This document shows positions 6,451 through 14,499 of a stretch of DNA of 64,000 bases, piece after piece; position 1 is the first letter of the stretch, and each line of letters begins with the position of its first letter. Position numbers and translations under genes: made by a program. The notes beneath the pieces were generated by a model, which was given only the letters and a program-made list of their open reading frames with translations, did not search any database and had not been told where the DNA came from. The stretch covers positions 1-64,000 of the forward strand of contig JAGQVE010000009.1 of the NCBI GenBank assembly GCA_020438105.1, given 5' to 3'. This stretch comes from Bacteroidales bacterium (GTDB lineage: Bacteria; Bacteroidota; Bacteroidia; Bacteroidales; JAADJA01).

Positions 6451-8741
6451 ATCCCTTCCCGGATCTTCTCCACAGCTTCCAGTATCACCTCATTCGTCGC
6501 CGGCAAAGAAAACTCAGGCTCAGATTGATGATCTCCCACAGCGGAAATCGCATCCTTAATTGCCAGCCACACCGACAACGCCAGCATAAAGGGCGGTTCA
6601 CCCACAGCCTTGCTTTGTTTGATGGTGGCAGGATTTGGGGCATTCTTCAAAATCTCAACCCGGAAATCTTTTGGAATGTCTTGAATGGTGGGGATTTTAT
6701 ATGTGTCGGGTGAATGGTTAAGCAGGTTGCCGTTTGCATCGTATTTCAAATCTTCCGTTGTAACCCAGCCCATTCCCTGCACAAACCCACCTTCGATTTG
6801 GCCGATATCAATACGTTCGTTGATCGATTTTCCGACATCATGGAGGATGTCTGTTCTCAAAACCTTTGCATAACCGGTAAGTGTATCCACCTCAACTTCA
6901 GTTACGGCCATCCCGAAAGCAAAATAATGAAAGGGTTTGCCGCGGCCTTTGTCTTTGTCGTAATGAATGTCGGGTGTTTTGTAGTACCCGGTGGCACTCA
7001 GACTGGTCTGGTTGAGATAAGCGAGATTGATAAGGTCAGGAAACCGGATATTATTTTCCGGATTATTCGCATCAAAAACAATATCTTTTTCAAACCGGAT
7101 GTTCTCAGGCTTGGAACCGCCATTGAACGCAACCTTTGCAGCCACTTCCGATAACCTTGATTTTAATTTGTCGATGGCATTTTGTACCGCCATCCCGTTC
7201 AGGTCGCTGCCGCTGGAGGCTGCAGTAGCCGATGTGTTGGGGACTTTGGACGTATTTGTTGAAGTAACTTTAATGAACTTCGGATCGATTCCCAACTCTG
7301 AGGCCGCCACCTGTAGAATTTTGAGGTATAATCCCTGACCCATTTCCGTTCCGCCGTGATTTACCTGAACAGTTCCGTCTTTGTAAATATTGACCAAAGC
7401 CCCGGCCTGGTTGAGAAAGGAGGTTGTAAAGGAGATACCGAATTTGACCGGAGTGAGTGCTATGCCGCGCTTGGTAAATCGGTTGAATTGGTTAAACTGG
7501 TTAATTTGGGAACGGCGTTCGCTATAGTCTGATGTTTTCGTTAACTGTTTGTAAAGCGCCTGCAATCGGTTGTTTTCAACTTTTTGCCCATAATGAGTGA
7601 TGTTTTCTTTTTCTTCATTATAAAAATTCAGTTTCCTGATCTCCAGCGGATCTTTACCAAGATGTCGTGCAATGCGGTCGATGATATTTTCGATTACAGC
7701 CATACCCTGTGGCCCGCCGAAACCGCGAAAAGCGGTGTTGGAAGGGAGGTTGGTTTTCCAGGTATTTCCGACCACTTTCAGATTGGGAATATAGTAGGCA
7801 TTATCAATATGGAACATAGCCCGTTCGGTAATGGCCATCGTAAGGTCGTTTGATGATCCGGCATCCAGGTTAAGATCGACATCCAGAGCATGGATTTTAC
7901 CATTTCTATCAAAACCTACCTTGTAATAATTCAGTGTCCGGTGGCGTTTACCGGTCATGATCTGATCCTCATCACGGTTCAAACAAATTTTAACCGGTTT
8001 GCCAGTGGCATTTGCTAGCAGGGAGGACCATGCCGCCACATGATTAGCCTGTGTTTCTTTTCCACCGAACGCGCCGCCCATTCGCCGAACCTCAACTTCA
8101 ACTTCATTTTTCTGAATCCCCAAAACTTCAGCAACAATGGCCTGTGTTTCGGACGGATGTTGGGTGGAACTGTAAGCCATCATCTCCCTGTCTTCACCCG
8201 GAACCGCCAGGCAGGATTGCGTTTCGAGATACCAGTGTTCCTGTCCGCCTGTTTTTAAAGAGCCTTCAAGGATTTTGTCACTTTCTGAAAAGCCCTTTTC
8301 AAGATCACCACATTCGATTTTCCTGGGAGGAGCCAGTCGGTTTTCTTTTTCTATGGCTGTGTCAAGATCAAGAATGGCATCAAGAAGTTCATAATCGATT
8401 TTCAATTTCTTTTCAGCTTCCCGGGCGGCTTTCTTAGTTTTGGCTGCGATCAGAGCGATCGCCTGTCCGATAAACGTCACTTCCTTGTCTGCCAGGCAAA
8501 TTTCATCATGCACCACCGGCCCCATCTGGTTTAGCCCTGGGATGTCTTTTGCCAACAAAATGGTATCAACTCCATTAACCTTTAAGGCCTCTGAAATATT
8601 GATGGAAACGATCTTTGCATGCGCCTGCTTGCTATACACCACGTGGCCTTCAAGCATCTCGCTGCTGGCCTGCATGTCGTTCACATACACCGACTGACCG
8701 GTGACGTGTTTGTGGGCGCTATCGTGCGGGAGAAAGTTCAT
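6438..8741 (-). CDS. xdhB: Xanthine dehydrogenase, molybdopterin-binding subunit
   Basis: A molybdenum hydroxylase large subunit of about 767 residues. Three motifs mark it as a purine hydroxylase rather than an aldehyde oxidase: GGAFGGKE near residue 222, TAFRGFGGPQG near 339 and the catalytic GEPP glutamate near 712. The first two hold the Glu and Arg that bind purines in bovine and Rhodobacter XDH. I chose the ATG at 8741 because AGGAG (8753-8749) sits 7 nt upstream; an earlier ATG at 8756 lies ahead of that site. The gene overlaps the xdhA end, so they are translationally coupled. A stretch at 7471-7509 encoding QINQFNQFNRF matches an intergenic 9-nt tandem repeat of this genome. The last residues (MERG) come from the 6376-6450 repeat. 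Confidence 0.92.
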   Translation of the reverse strand: MNFLPHDSAHKHVTGQSVYVNDMQASSEMLEGHVVYSKQAHAKIVSINISEALKVNGVDTILLAKDIPGLNQMGPVVHDEICLADKEVTFIGQAIALIAAKTKKAAREAEKKLKIDYELLDAILDLDTAIEKENRLAPPRKIECGDLEKGFSESDKILEGSLKTGGQEHWYLETQSCLAVPGEDREMMAYSSTQHPSETQAIVAEVLGIQKNEVEVEVRRMGGAFGGKETQANHVAAWSSLLANATGKPVKICLNRDEDQIMTGKRHRTLNYYKVGFDRNGKIHALDVDLNLDAGSSNDLTMAITERAMFHIDNAYYIPNLKVVGNTWKTNLPSNTAFRGFGGPQGMAVIENIIDRIARHLGKDPLEIRKLNFYNEEKENITHYGQKVENNRLQALYKQLTKTSDYSERRSQINQFNQFNRFTKRGIALTPVKFGISFTTSFLNQAGALVNIYKDGTVQVNHGGTEMGQGLYLKILQVAASELGIDPKFIKVTSTNTSKVPNTSATAASSGSDLNGMAVQNAIDKLKSRLSEVAAKVAFNGGSKPENIRFEKDIVFDANNPENNIRFPDLINLAYLNQTSLSATGYYKTPDIHYDKDKGRGKPFHYFAFGMAVTEVEVDTLTGYAKVLRTDILHDVGKSINERIDIGQIEGGFVQGMGWVTTEDLKYDANGNLLNHSPDTYKIPTIQDIPKDFRVEILKNAPNPATIKQSKAVGEPPFMLALSVWLAIKDAISAVGDHQSEPEFSLPATNEVILEAVEKIREGMERG

Positions 8742-10179
8742 CTTTTGTCTCCTCATAAAATTTTAACAACAGGTTTTTGGCGGCGAGCTTTCTGAATTCT
8801 TTGCCAGAACGCGCATCCGAAAGGGGCTGGAATTCTTCTTTTAAAATTTTCATGGCCGCTTCAACATTGTTTTCATTCCATGCTTTTCCCAGTAAAAATG
8901 CTTCGGTTTTTTTGGCCCGTTTCGGCATGGCAGCCATCCCGCCAAAGGCCAGGCAAATATCTTTTACTTTTTCATTATTCAGGCCTATCCTGAAGCCTGC
9001 ACTCACTGTTGAAATATCCAGGTCTTTTCGTTTGGATACTTTGTAAAATTTCACGTTTTGATGTTTCGGTATCATAACCGTGTAGATCAATTCACCGGCC
9101 TTTAAATCGGTTTGACGGTAGCCTTTGATGAAATCTTCAATTCGAATAAGTCGCTCCCCATTTTGATTTACAATCTTCAATTTTGCATCATAAGCAAAAA
9201 GTAAAGGTATGGTATCGCCGATGGGGGAGGCTGTTCCGATGTTTCCGCCCAGGGTGGCTAACTCGCGTATCTGTTTTGAAGCAAAAACTTTAAGTGCATC
9301 AGCGAAAGCACAGAATTTTCCATTCAATTTTATTTTGACCGATTCAAGCGGAAGTCCTGCACCGATTTCAATCTGGTCTTCATCTTCATTGAAAAACTTC
9401 AACTCCTGCACTGCCGAGAGATCGATCACTTTCGGGATCAGTTCAAATTTTTTGGTTTGTTTCAGGGCAACATCCGTTGAACCGTTGATGATTATTGCAT
9501 CAGGGTTTTGACTTACGTATTTTAATGCACTTTTCAGTGATTTTGGCTGGATGTATGTTTGATCTTTTGTTTTGATCAAAATATCTGTTGGTTCGGAATT
9601 TAGCTTGCTAAGTTCTTCCGAAATGTTTTTTTCATCCTTAGTAAAATGATCGGGCTCACCATTTGAAGATTTTAAAGCAGCATTCAGGATGGGTTGATAA
9701 CCAGTGCATCGGCAGAGATTTCCGGTGAGGGCATCTTCGGCAATTTCACGGGATGGATTGACATGTGATTTCTGCAAAGCAAAGATCGACATCACAATGC
9801 CCGGTGTGCAAAACCCGCACTGACTGCCATTTAGATCGACCATGGCCTGCTGAACCGCATGAAGTTTTACTTCCCCGCTTTCCTTTTGCGCCAGGTTTTC
9901 AATCGTGATCAGGTGTTTGCCGTCGATCATGGGTAAAAATATTAGGCAGGAATTGACAGCACGGTAAGTCATTTTTCCATTGGAATCTGCTTCTGCCAAA
10001 ACCACCGTGCAGGCGCCGCAATCGCCTTCGGCACAACCTTCTTTAACACCTTTGTGCTTGGGAAGTGAACGGATGTAATTCAGCACCGTGATCGTAGGAG
10101 ATATCATTTCTTTCTCAAAATCGATGGTAACCGTTTTGCCATCGAGAATAAATCTTACTGTGTTCCGAACCCCGTCCAT
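8719..10179 (-). CDS. xdhA: Xanthine dehydrogenase, [2Fe-2S]/FAD subunit
   Basis: A small subunit of about 486 residues with the usual order. A plant-type ferredoxin domain (GCAEGDCGACTVV, near residue 46) comes first, then a second [2Fe-2S] helical domain (CGFCTPG near 119 and CRCTGYQ near 156). An FAD-binding domain follows with INGSTD near 229 and LGGNIGTASPIGDT near 311. It passes electrons from the molybdenum site of XdhB through both clusters to FAD. Length fits Rhodobacter XdhA (462 aa). The ATG at 10179 overlaps the xdhC stop in a TGATG arrangement, indicating coupling; a GTG one codon earlier (10182) is the alternative start. The 3' end overlaps xdhB. Confidence 0.93.
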   Translation of the reverse strand: MDGVRNTVRFILDGKTVTIDFEKEMISPTITVLNYIRSLPKHKGVKEGCAEGDCGACTVVLAEADSNGKMTYRAVNSCLIFLPMIDGKHLITIENLAQKESGEVKLHAVQQAMVDLNGSQCGFCTPGIVMSIFALQKSHVNPSREIAEDALTGNLCRCTGYQPILNAALKSSNGEPDHFTKDEKNISEELSKLNSEPTDILIKTKDQTYIQPKSLKSALKYVSQNPDAIIINGSTDVALKQTKKFELIPKVIDLSAVQELKFFNEDEDQIEIGAGLPLESVKIKLNGKFCAFADALKVFASKQIRELATLGGNIGTASPIGDTIPLLFAYDAKLKIVNQNGERLIRIEDFIKGYRQTDLKAGELIYTVMIPKHQNVKFYKVSKRKDLDISTVSAGFRIGLNNEKVKDICLAFGGMAAMPKRAKKTEAFLLGKAWNENNVEAAMKILKEEFQPLSDARSGKEFRKLAAKNLLLKFYEETKDELSPAR

Positions 10180-10946
10180 CACTTGTTTTTTGAATTTTTT
10201 ACGTCGATCAGTTTGGCCAGGATACTCACTGCGATCTCCTCCGGTGTTTGCGCATTGAATTTTATCCCGATGGGCATATCCACGCGGTCGATCTCCTCCT
10301 GTGTAAGGATGCTTTCTTCGAGAAACCGTTTTTTTGCCAAAGCCACCTTGTTTTTACTTCCAATCATACCAACGTATACAGCAGGCTTTTTAGCGCAAAC
10401 TGCCAGCACATCTTCATCATATTTGTGTTTGGGGGTGGTGATCACAATGTAAGCATTCCCGCGGAATGCCAATTCTTTGGCTGCTTCAACAAAATCCTGC
10501 CGGATAAATTTATAGGATGTACCCTGAAATCCTTTGATTATTTCTTCACGCGGATCTACGAGGATAATCTCAAATCCAAATTGAGAAGCAAGGTCAGCCA
10601 GAGCTTTCCCCACATGGCCGGCACCGAAAATGTAAAGCTGTTCATCCGGCAATATGGGTTCAATATAAACTTCGGCATAACCACCGCAATGCATACCCAG
10701 ATCATCTTCGAGGTTGTAGCTGAATTTTTGAGGAGTACCCGACTCAATCACTTGCGGGGCGTCTTCCATCACTTTCATTTCGAGGCTGCCGCCGCCGATG
10801 GTGCCTTCGATGGTTTTATCTTCATAAACGATCATCTTGGATCCGGCTTTTCGCGGCGATGAACCTTTGGTTGCCACGATGATGCAAAGGGCGGCTCGTT
10901 TGCCGGAAGCCTTAATTTGCCTGATGTTTTCTATAATATCTTTCAT
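10179..10946 (-). CDS. xdhC: XdhC/CoxI-family molybdenum cofactor sulfuration and insertion protein
   Basis: A 255-residue XdhC protein. The N-terminal XdhC_CoxI part carries ATKGSSPRKAGSKM and the GTIGGGSLE motif, and a C-terminal Rossmann domain starts with LYIFGAGHVGKALADLA near residue 102. XdhC binds molybdenum cofactor, promotes its sulfuration and delivers it to XdhB. The order xdhC-xdhA-xdhB with overlapping ends implies one operon. The start at 10946 lies 35 nt inside the 3' end of the ORF6N gene, with GAGGGAT immediately before the ATG as ribosome-binding site, so translation is probably coupled to that gene. Confidence 0.92.
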   Translation of the reverse strand: MKDIIENIRQIKASGKRAALCIIVATKGSSPRKAGSKMIVYEDKTIEGTIGGGSLEMKVMEDAPQVIESGTPQKFSYNLEDDLGMHCGGYAEVYIEPILPDEQLYIFGAGHVGKALADLASQFGFEIILVDPREEIIKGFQGTSYKFIRQDFVEAAKELAFRGNAYIVITTPKHKYDEDVLAVCAKKPAVYVGMIGSKNKVALAKKRFLEESILTQEEIDRVDMPIGIKFNAQTPEEIAVSILAKLIDVKNSKNK

Positions 10947-11466
10947 ATCCCTCTTTGACTCTGTACCCGATGGGTTGCCTGTTTTTGTACGCCGGTTCCA
11001 CCAGCTCTTTGATCACTTCGTAAATCTGAATAATGTGCTCGTTTTGTTCCAGGGCGCTGGCTTCAAGTGCTTCCACTTTCTCCAGCAATTCCTCATAACG
11101 GGTGATCAGGTTGCGCATTTTCACGAAAACCCGCATTATCTGGATATTGACCTGCACGGCGGTCGGGCTCCTTAATACTCCTGAAAGCATTGCAACACCC
11201 TGTTCGGTAAATGCCATCGGAGGATACCTCGTACCACCCCAACTTGAGGTGTAATTATTGCACCTCAAGATTTCAAGTTCCTCTTTTGTTAATATAAACA
11301 TAAAGTCTTCCGGAAAACGGTCGATGTTATTTCTAACCTGACGTTTCAGAACCTTGGTTTCCACGCCATACAAGGCTGCCAGGTCGACATCGAGTAACAC
11401 TTTCAGCCCTCTGATCTTAAGAATTTTATCAGCAATAAACTCTTCTTTTGGTGCTAATTCATTCAT
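10912..11466 (-). CDS. ORF6N-domain DNA-binding protein
   Basis: A 184-residue protein with an N-terminal ORF6N domain. It includes the segments VLLDVDLAALYGVETKVLKRQVRNN-like start, RFPEDFMF and AFTEQGVAMLSGVL (about residues 15-95). A coiled-coil-prone region (about 120-160) and the usual basic tail containing PIGYR follow. ORF6N domains are found in phage and chromosomal DNA-binding proteins related to KilA-N; their targets are mostly unknown. It overlaps xdhC by 35 nt and so heads the xdhCAB operon. A palindrome of TTGAGGTG arms occurs both upstream of the gene and inside it, suggesting autoregulation, though that has not been shown. It may be an acquired gene that now leads the operon. 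Confidence 0.85.
   Translation of the reverse strand: MNELAPKEEFIADKILKIRGLKVLLDVDLAALYGVETKVLKRQVRNNIDRFPEDFMFILTKEELEILRCNNYTSSWGGTRYPPMAFTEQGVAMLSGVLRSPTAVQVNIQIMRVFVKMRNLITRYEELLEKVEALEASALEQNEHIIQIYEVIKELVEPAYKNRQPIGYRVKEGYERYYRKHQAN
11244..11268. promoter_or_regulatory. Intragenic palindrome, second copy of ORF6N operator-like motif
   Basis: TTGAGGTG (11244-11251), 9 nt, then CACCTCAA (11261-11268), followed by GATTT as in the upstream copy. It lies within the ORF6N gene, in the stretch encoding ILRCNNYTSS. Confidence 0.5.
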
Positions 11467-11479
11467 GATTTTATGGATT

Positions 11480-11505
11480 TTGAGGTGTCAAATAAGTCAC
11501 CTCAA
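11480..11505. promoter_or_regulatory. Palindromic candidate operator upstream of ORF6N-xdhCAB
   Basis: TTGAGGTG (11480-11487), 10 nt, then CACCTCAA (11498-11505), in the 57-bp gap upstream of the ORF6N start. On the minus strand a TTG at 11517-11515 and a -7-like CTTATTTG at 11496-11489 overlap it (18-nt spacing, weak -7), so a bound protein would block transcription. Confidence 0.55.
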
Positions 11506-11523
11506 GATTTTAACCAACATAAT

Positions 11524-12783
11524 TTATTGATATTTCGCATAAAAATCCAAAAACCGGTTGGCAATGGCTTCCCAGCTATATTCGTCGATAATGAGCTGGT
11601 GGGCGGCCTTTCCGAGTTGCTCCCTGTAATCATTGTCCTTTAACACTTTTATCATGGATTGTGCAAATTCCTCCTTATTTGTAGGATCAATCAAAAGTCC
11701 GTTTTTTTCGTGGGTAATGGCATTCCTGATCCCGCCAAACTTACTGGCGACCACAGGTGTTCCGCAAGCCATTGATTCCTGAGAGGTCATGCCGAAAGGT
11801 TCAAATTGCGATGGAAGAACAAACAATTGCGCCTGCTGGTAATACTGGGTCATCATGTTATCAGGAACATAACCAATAAACTCCACACGATCTTCCATAT
11901 CTTCTTCAGCAACAATAGCATGCATTTTATCAAATAATTCCACCTCACGTGGTTTTGGATTGGGCGAACCGCCACCGATTACCAAATCGACATCGGGGAT
12001 TTCATCTTTTACCAAAGCAAATGCGCGCAACAGGTGATCGTGGCCTTTGTTGGTATCAATCCGGCTCATACAATAAATGTATTTATCCGGAAGGTTTGAG
12101 GGTTTTTTCAATTCTTTTTCGGTCGGATAGAAAAACCGGTCAATATCAACGCCCGGAGCTATAATTTCGATATTATCGGCATCAAAGTCGTATAAACTTC
12201 TCAATTTTTCATATTGAACTTCTGATGTCAGGGTTTGGGCATTTACCTCCCGGAATATTCTAAGTTCTTCAGAAATGCGGTGTTCAAAGTTGAACTTTTT
12301 CTCCATTTCTTCGGGGTCACCGCCCATTTGATCTCTTTTCCATGCGCCCAGTGAATGCGCTGTGAAAAATGAAGGTTTATTCATCGCCTTGGCGAGGATA
12401 AGGGTGACAATACCTGCATCTACATAATGACCATGATACAGATCATAATCAATCCCGCTTCGGTGAACATAGTTCATCATATTGGTGGATAATTCAGGAA
12501 GTAATTCATAAATAAACTCTTTGGGCCTGAATTTCCACGGACCTGCAGGAATTCTGATAACCCTCACATTTGGATGGCCGGGAACCGGATCTGCCTGAAT
12601 CTTTTCCCTTTCAAACCACCTGGTGAAAATATCCACCTTAATTCCTTTTTTTGCGATCGCTTTGGCCATTTCAAGTACATAAACAACCTGTCCGCCGGTA
12701 TCCGTTCTTCCTAATTTTGGTACGGGATCAAAATATCCATGGGTACTTAAAAGGGCAATGTGTTTAAAGTTTGCTTTACTCAT
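11524..12783 (-). CDS. GT4 glycosyltransferase, sucrose-phosphate-synthase-like
   Basis: A 419-residue GT-B glycosyltransferase. The N-terminus has the sucrose synthase/sucrose-phosphate synthase signature TGGQVVYVLEMAKAIA near residue 28 and the DLYHGHYVDAG region near 112. The C-terminal domain holds FEPFGMTSQESMACGTPVV, which includes the GT4 E-x7-E nucleotide-sugar motif. The family includes sucrose-phosphate, mannosylfructose-phosphate and other synthases; donor and acceptor cannot be read from the sequence. A kinase-like gene lies 54 bp upstream in the same direction, separated by a weak hairpin. The gene may make an osmolyte or storage disaccharide, which is an inference. Confidence 0.85.
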   Translation of the reverse strand: MSKANFKHIALLSTHGYFDPVPKLGRTDTGGQVVYVLEMAKAIAKKGIKVDIFTRWFEREKIQADPVPGHPNVRVIRIPAGPWKFRPKEFIYELLPELSTNMMNYVHRSGIDYDLYHGHYVDAGIVTLILAKAMNKPSFFTAHSLGAWKRDQMGGDPEEMEKKFNFEHRISEELRIFREVNAQTLTSEVQYEKLRSLYDFDADNIEIIAPGVDIDRFFYPTEKELKKPSNLPDKYIYCMSRIDTNKGHDHLLRAFALVKDEIPDVDLVIGGGSPNPKPREVELFDKMHAIVAEEDMEDRVEFIGYVPDNMMTQYYQQAQLFVLPSQFEPFGMTSQESMACGTPVVASKFGGIRNAITHEKNGLLIDPTNKEEFAQSMIKVLKDNDYREQLGKAAHQLIIDEYSWEAIANRFLDFYAKYQ

Positions 12784-12820
12784 TATTTTCCTGGTTAGTG
12801 TTTGTAATTAAAAAAATTAA

Positions 12821-12837
12821 CAGTTGTTTTTCAACTG
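12821..12837 (-). terminator. Weak intrinsic terminator after the uridine-kinase-like gene
   Basis: On the minus strand CAGTTG-AAAAA-CAACTG forms a 6-bp stem and is followed by TTAATTTTTTT. It starts at the stop codon of the 12838-13482 gene. Confidence 0.5.
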
Positions 12838-13482
12838 CTAACTGACTTTACTGGCCTTCCATTCCTTTGAAATAACAATGTCGGCCATGGCTTTGTGTTT
12901 CGAAATGATTTCGTGTTCGATCGTCAGGATACGGTCAAGAAACTCATCTTGTTTCTCACGGTTGCGTTTTTTCCTCGATTCAATGGTGTCCATTTTGTTT
13001 CTGTCAATAAAAACTTTGCAATCAACATTCTGAAGAGCAGTGGTATAAGTGCCTTCCGCAATCAGCACTTTATAAGGTTTCAAATCAACCTGTTCTTCCC
13101 CAATTTTGTCTGCATCAAAGTCAACAAGCGGTTTTGTGATTTTTGGATCACCCTCAACGGCATCTCTTATGTTTTGATCAAGTAAATCGAGCCTAACTTC
13201 CTGAATTCCCACCCAGGCTATATCCTTCTCCCGCTGTTTTGCATTGGTTTTTGGTGGATAAAGGAAATAATCGTCCTGGCCAAAAACATAGGCCTCAATA
13301 TCATAATCCAGCAGTTTGTCGGCAATCGACCTGCCAATTTCAGATTTTCCTGCACCTGATTCGCCAGCAACTGTTATAACATACTTTTTCGGAGCATTTT
13401 GAATATCCTTTAAAATTAGCTCAACAACCTGTGCAGCGGCTTGCCGATGATTATCATCAATGATTAAAATGTCACCTTTCAT
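12838..13482 (-). CDS. Uridine kinase / phosphoribulokinase-family P-loop kinase
   Basis: A 214-residue P-loop kinase with Walker A GESGAGKSE near residue 42, a substrate-loop segment GQDDYFLYPP near 78, and a Walker-B-like strand KVLIAEGTY near 137. The fold is that of uridine kinase and phosphoribulokinase, but sequence features specific for either substrate are not obvious. It is encoded directly upstream of the sucrose-phosphate-synthase-like glycosyltransferase, so it could phosphorylate a sugar for that enzyme; this is only a context argument. It is divergent from prmC with a 65-bp AT-rich spacer. Confidence 0.75.
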   Translation of the reverse strand: MKGDILIIDDNHRQAAAQVVELILKDIQNAPKKYVITVAGESGAGKSEIGRSIADKLLDYDIEAYVFGQDDYFLYPPKTNAKQREKDIAWVGIQEVRLDLLDQNIRDAVEGDPKITKPLVDFDADKIGEEQVDLKPYKVLIAEGTYTTALQNVDCKVFIDRNKMDTIESRKKRNREKQDEFLDRILTIEHEIISKHKAMADIVISKEWKASKVS

Positions 13483-13547
13483 AGCACTGTTAATTAATTA
13501 ATGTATTAGTTCCATCAAAAATATGATTTTTTGTTTACTTTGGTGTT

Positions 13548-14414
13548 GTGGAAGTGCGAACAAATAAAATAGGTGATATCCGAAGTCATTACCGGCTTAA
13601 ACTGGCGCAATTATATAACGATCGTGAGGCTGATACCCTGCTGTTTCAGTTATTATCTGATATTACCCAAATGTCGAAGGCCCATATTTTAAGCTTCCCT
13701 GAAAAAACAATTTCTGAGTCAGAACTTTTGCGTGTTCATTTTGGCGTTAAGGATTTACTAAAAAACAAACCTATTCAATATATCATTGGCAACGCCGAGT
13801 TTTACGGATTGAATTTTAAAGTTAATTCCAAAGTTTTAATCCCCAGACCCGAAACGGAGGAGTTGGTCGAAATGGTTATTAAAAATATCCCTGAAAATGA
13901 ACCTCGCAAGGTTTTGGATGTCGGAACAGGATCAGGATGTATTGCCATTGCCATTAAAAAACTAAGACCCCTTTGCGATATTTTAGCAATTGATATTTCG
14001 GAGTTTGCATTGGAAATGGCCCAGCAAAATGCCGTATTAAACAATGTTCAGGTTCAGTTTAAAAAAGTTGATTTTTTGAAAAAAAATCAGGTTCAATTAT
14101 TGCCAAAATTTGATATTGTGGTTTCAAATCCTCCTTATGTTAGGAATTCGGAAAAGTTGATGATGAAGAAAAACGTACTTGACTATGAGCCCTTGCTAGC
14201 ACTTTTTGTTGATGATGATAACCCTTTAATTTTTTATGAAGCACTGGCATCATTTTGCGAAACAAATCTGCAGGCTGGAGGGATGTTATTTGCAGAAATT
14301 AACCAATACTTATCAGCCGAAACTGAGCAACTTTTTACTGGTAATGGATTTAAAAATGTGAATATTGAAAAAGACCTATTTGGAAATGACAGATTTTTAA
14401 CCGTGCTAACATAA
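13548..14414 (+). CDS. prmC: Release factor glutamine N5-methyltransferase PrmC
   Basis: A 288-residue HemK/PrmC protein that methylates the glutamine of the GGQ motif in peptide-release factors using S-adenosylmethionine. An N-terminal helical domain precedes the methyltransferase domain. The latter has LIPRPETEEL near residue 98, the SAM-binding VLDVGTGSGCIAIA near 122, and the catalytic SNPPYV near 189. The start is GTG at 13548; no ATG is available before the conserved N-terminus. A TTACTTTG sequence (13535-13542) resembles a -7 box, which would give a very short or absent leader. Confidence 0.9.
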   Translation: MEVRTNKIGDIRSHYRLKLAQLYNDREADTLLFQLLSDITQMSKAHILSFPEKTISESELLRVHFGVKDLLKNKPIQYIIGNAEFYGLNFKVNSKVLIPRPETEELVEMVIKNIPENEPRKVLDVGTGSGCIAIAIKKLRPLCDILAIDISEFALEMAQQNAVLNNVQVQFKKVDFLKKNQVQLLPKFDIVVSNPPYVRNSEKLMMKKNVLDYEPLLALFVDDDNPLIFYEALASFCETNLQAGGMLFAEINQYLSAETEQLFTGNGFKNVNIEKDLFGNDRFLTVLT

Positions 14415-14499
14415 AATTTTCCATATTTTCAGGTTACCTTAATTTTGACTTTACAAATCATTCACAGACCAGGGATAATTTTGTGCACCAAAACCTCTC

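Noticed and set aside
8741-8756. Upstream ATG of xdhB giving five extra residues
   Set aside because: A strong AGGAG sits between this ATG and the next one, correctly spaced for the ATG at 8741.
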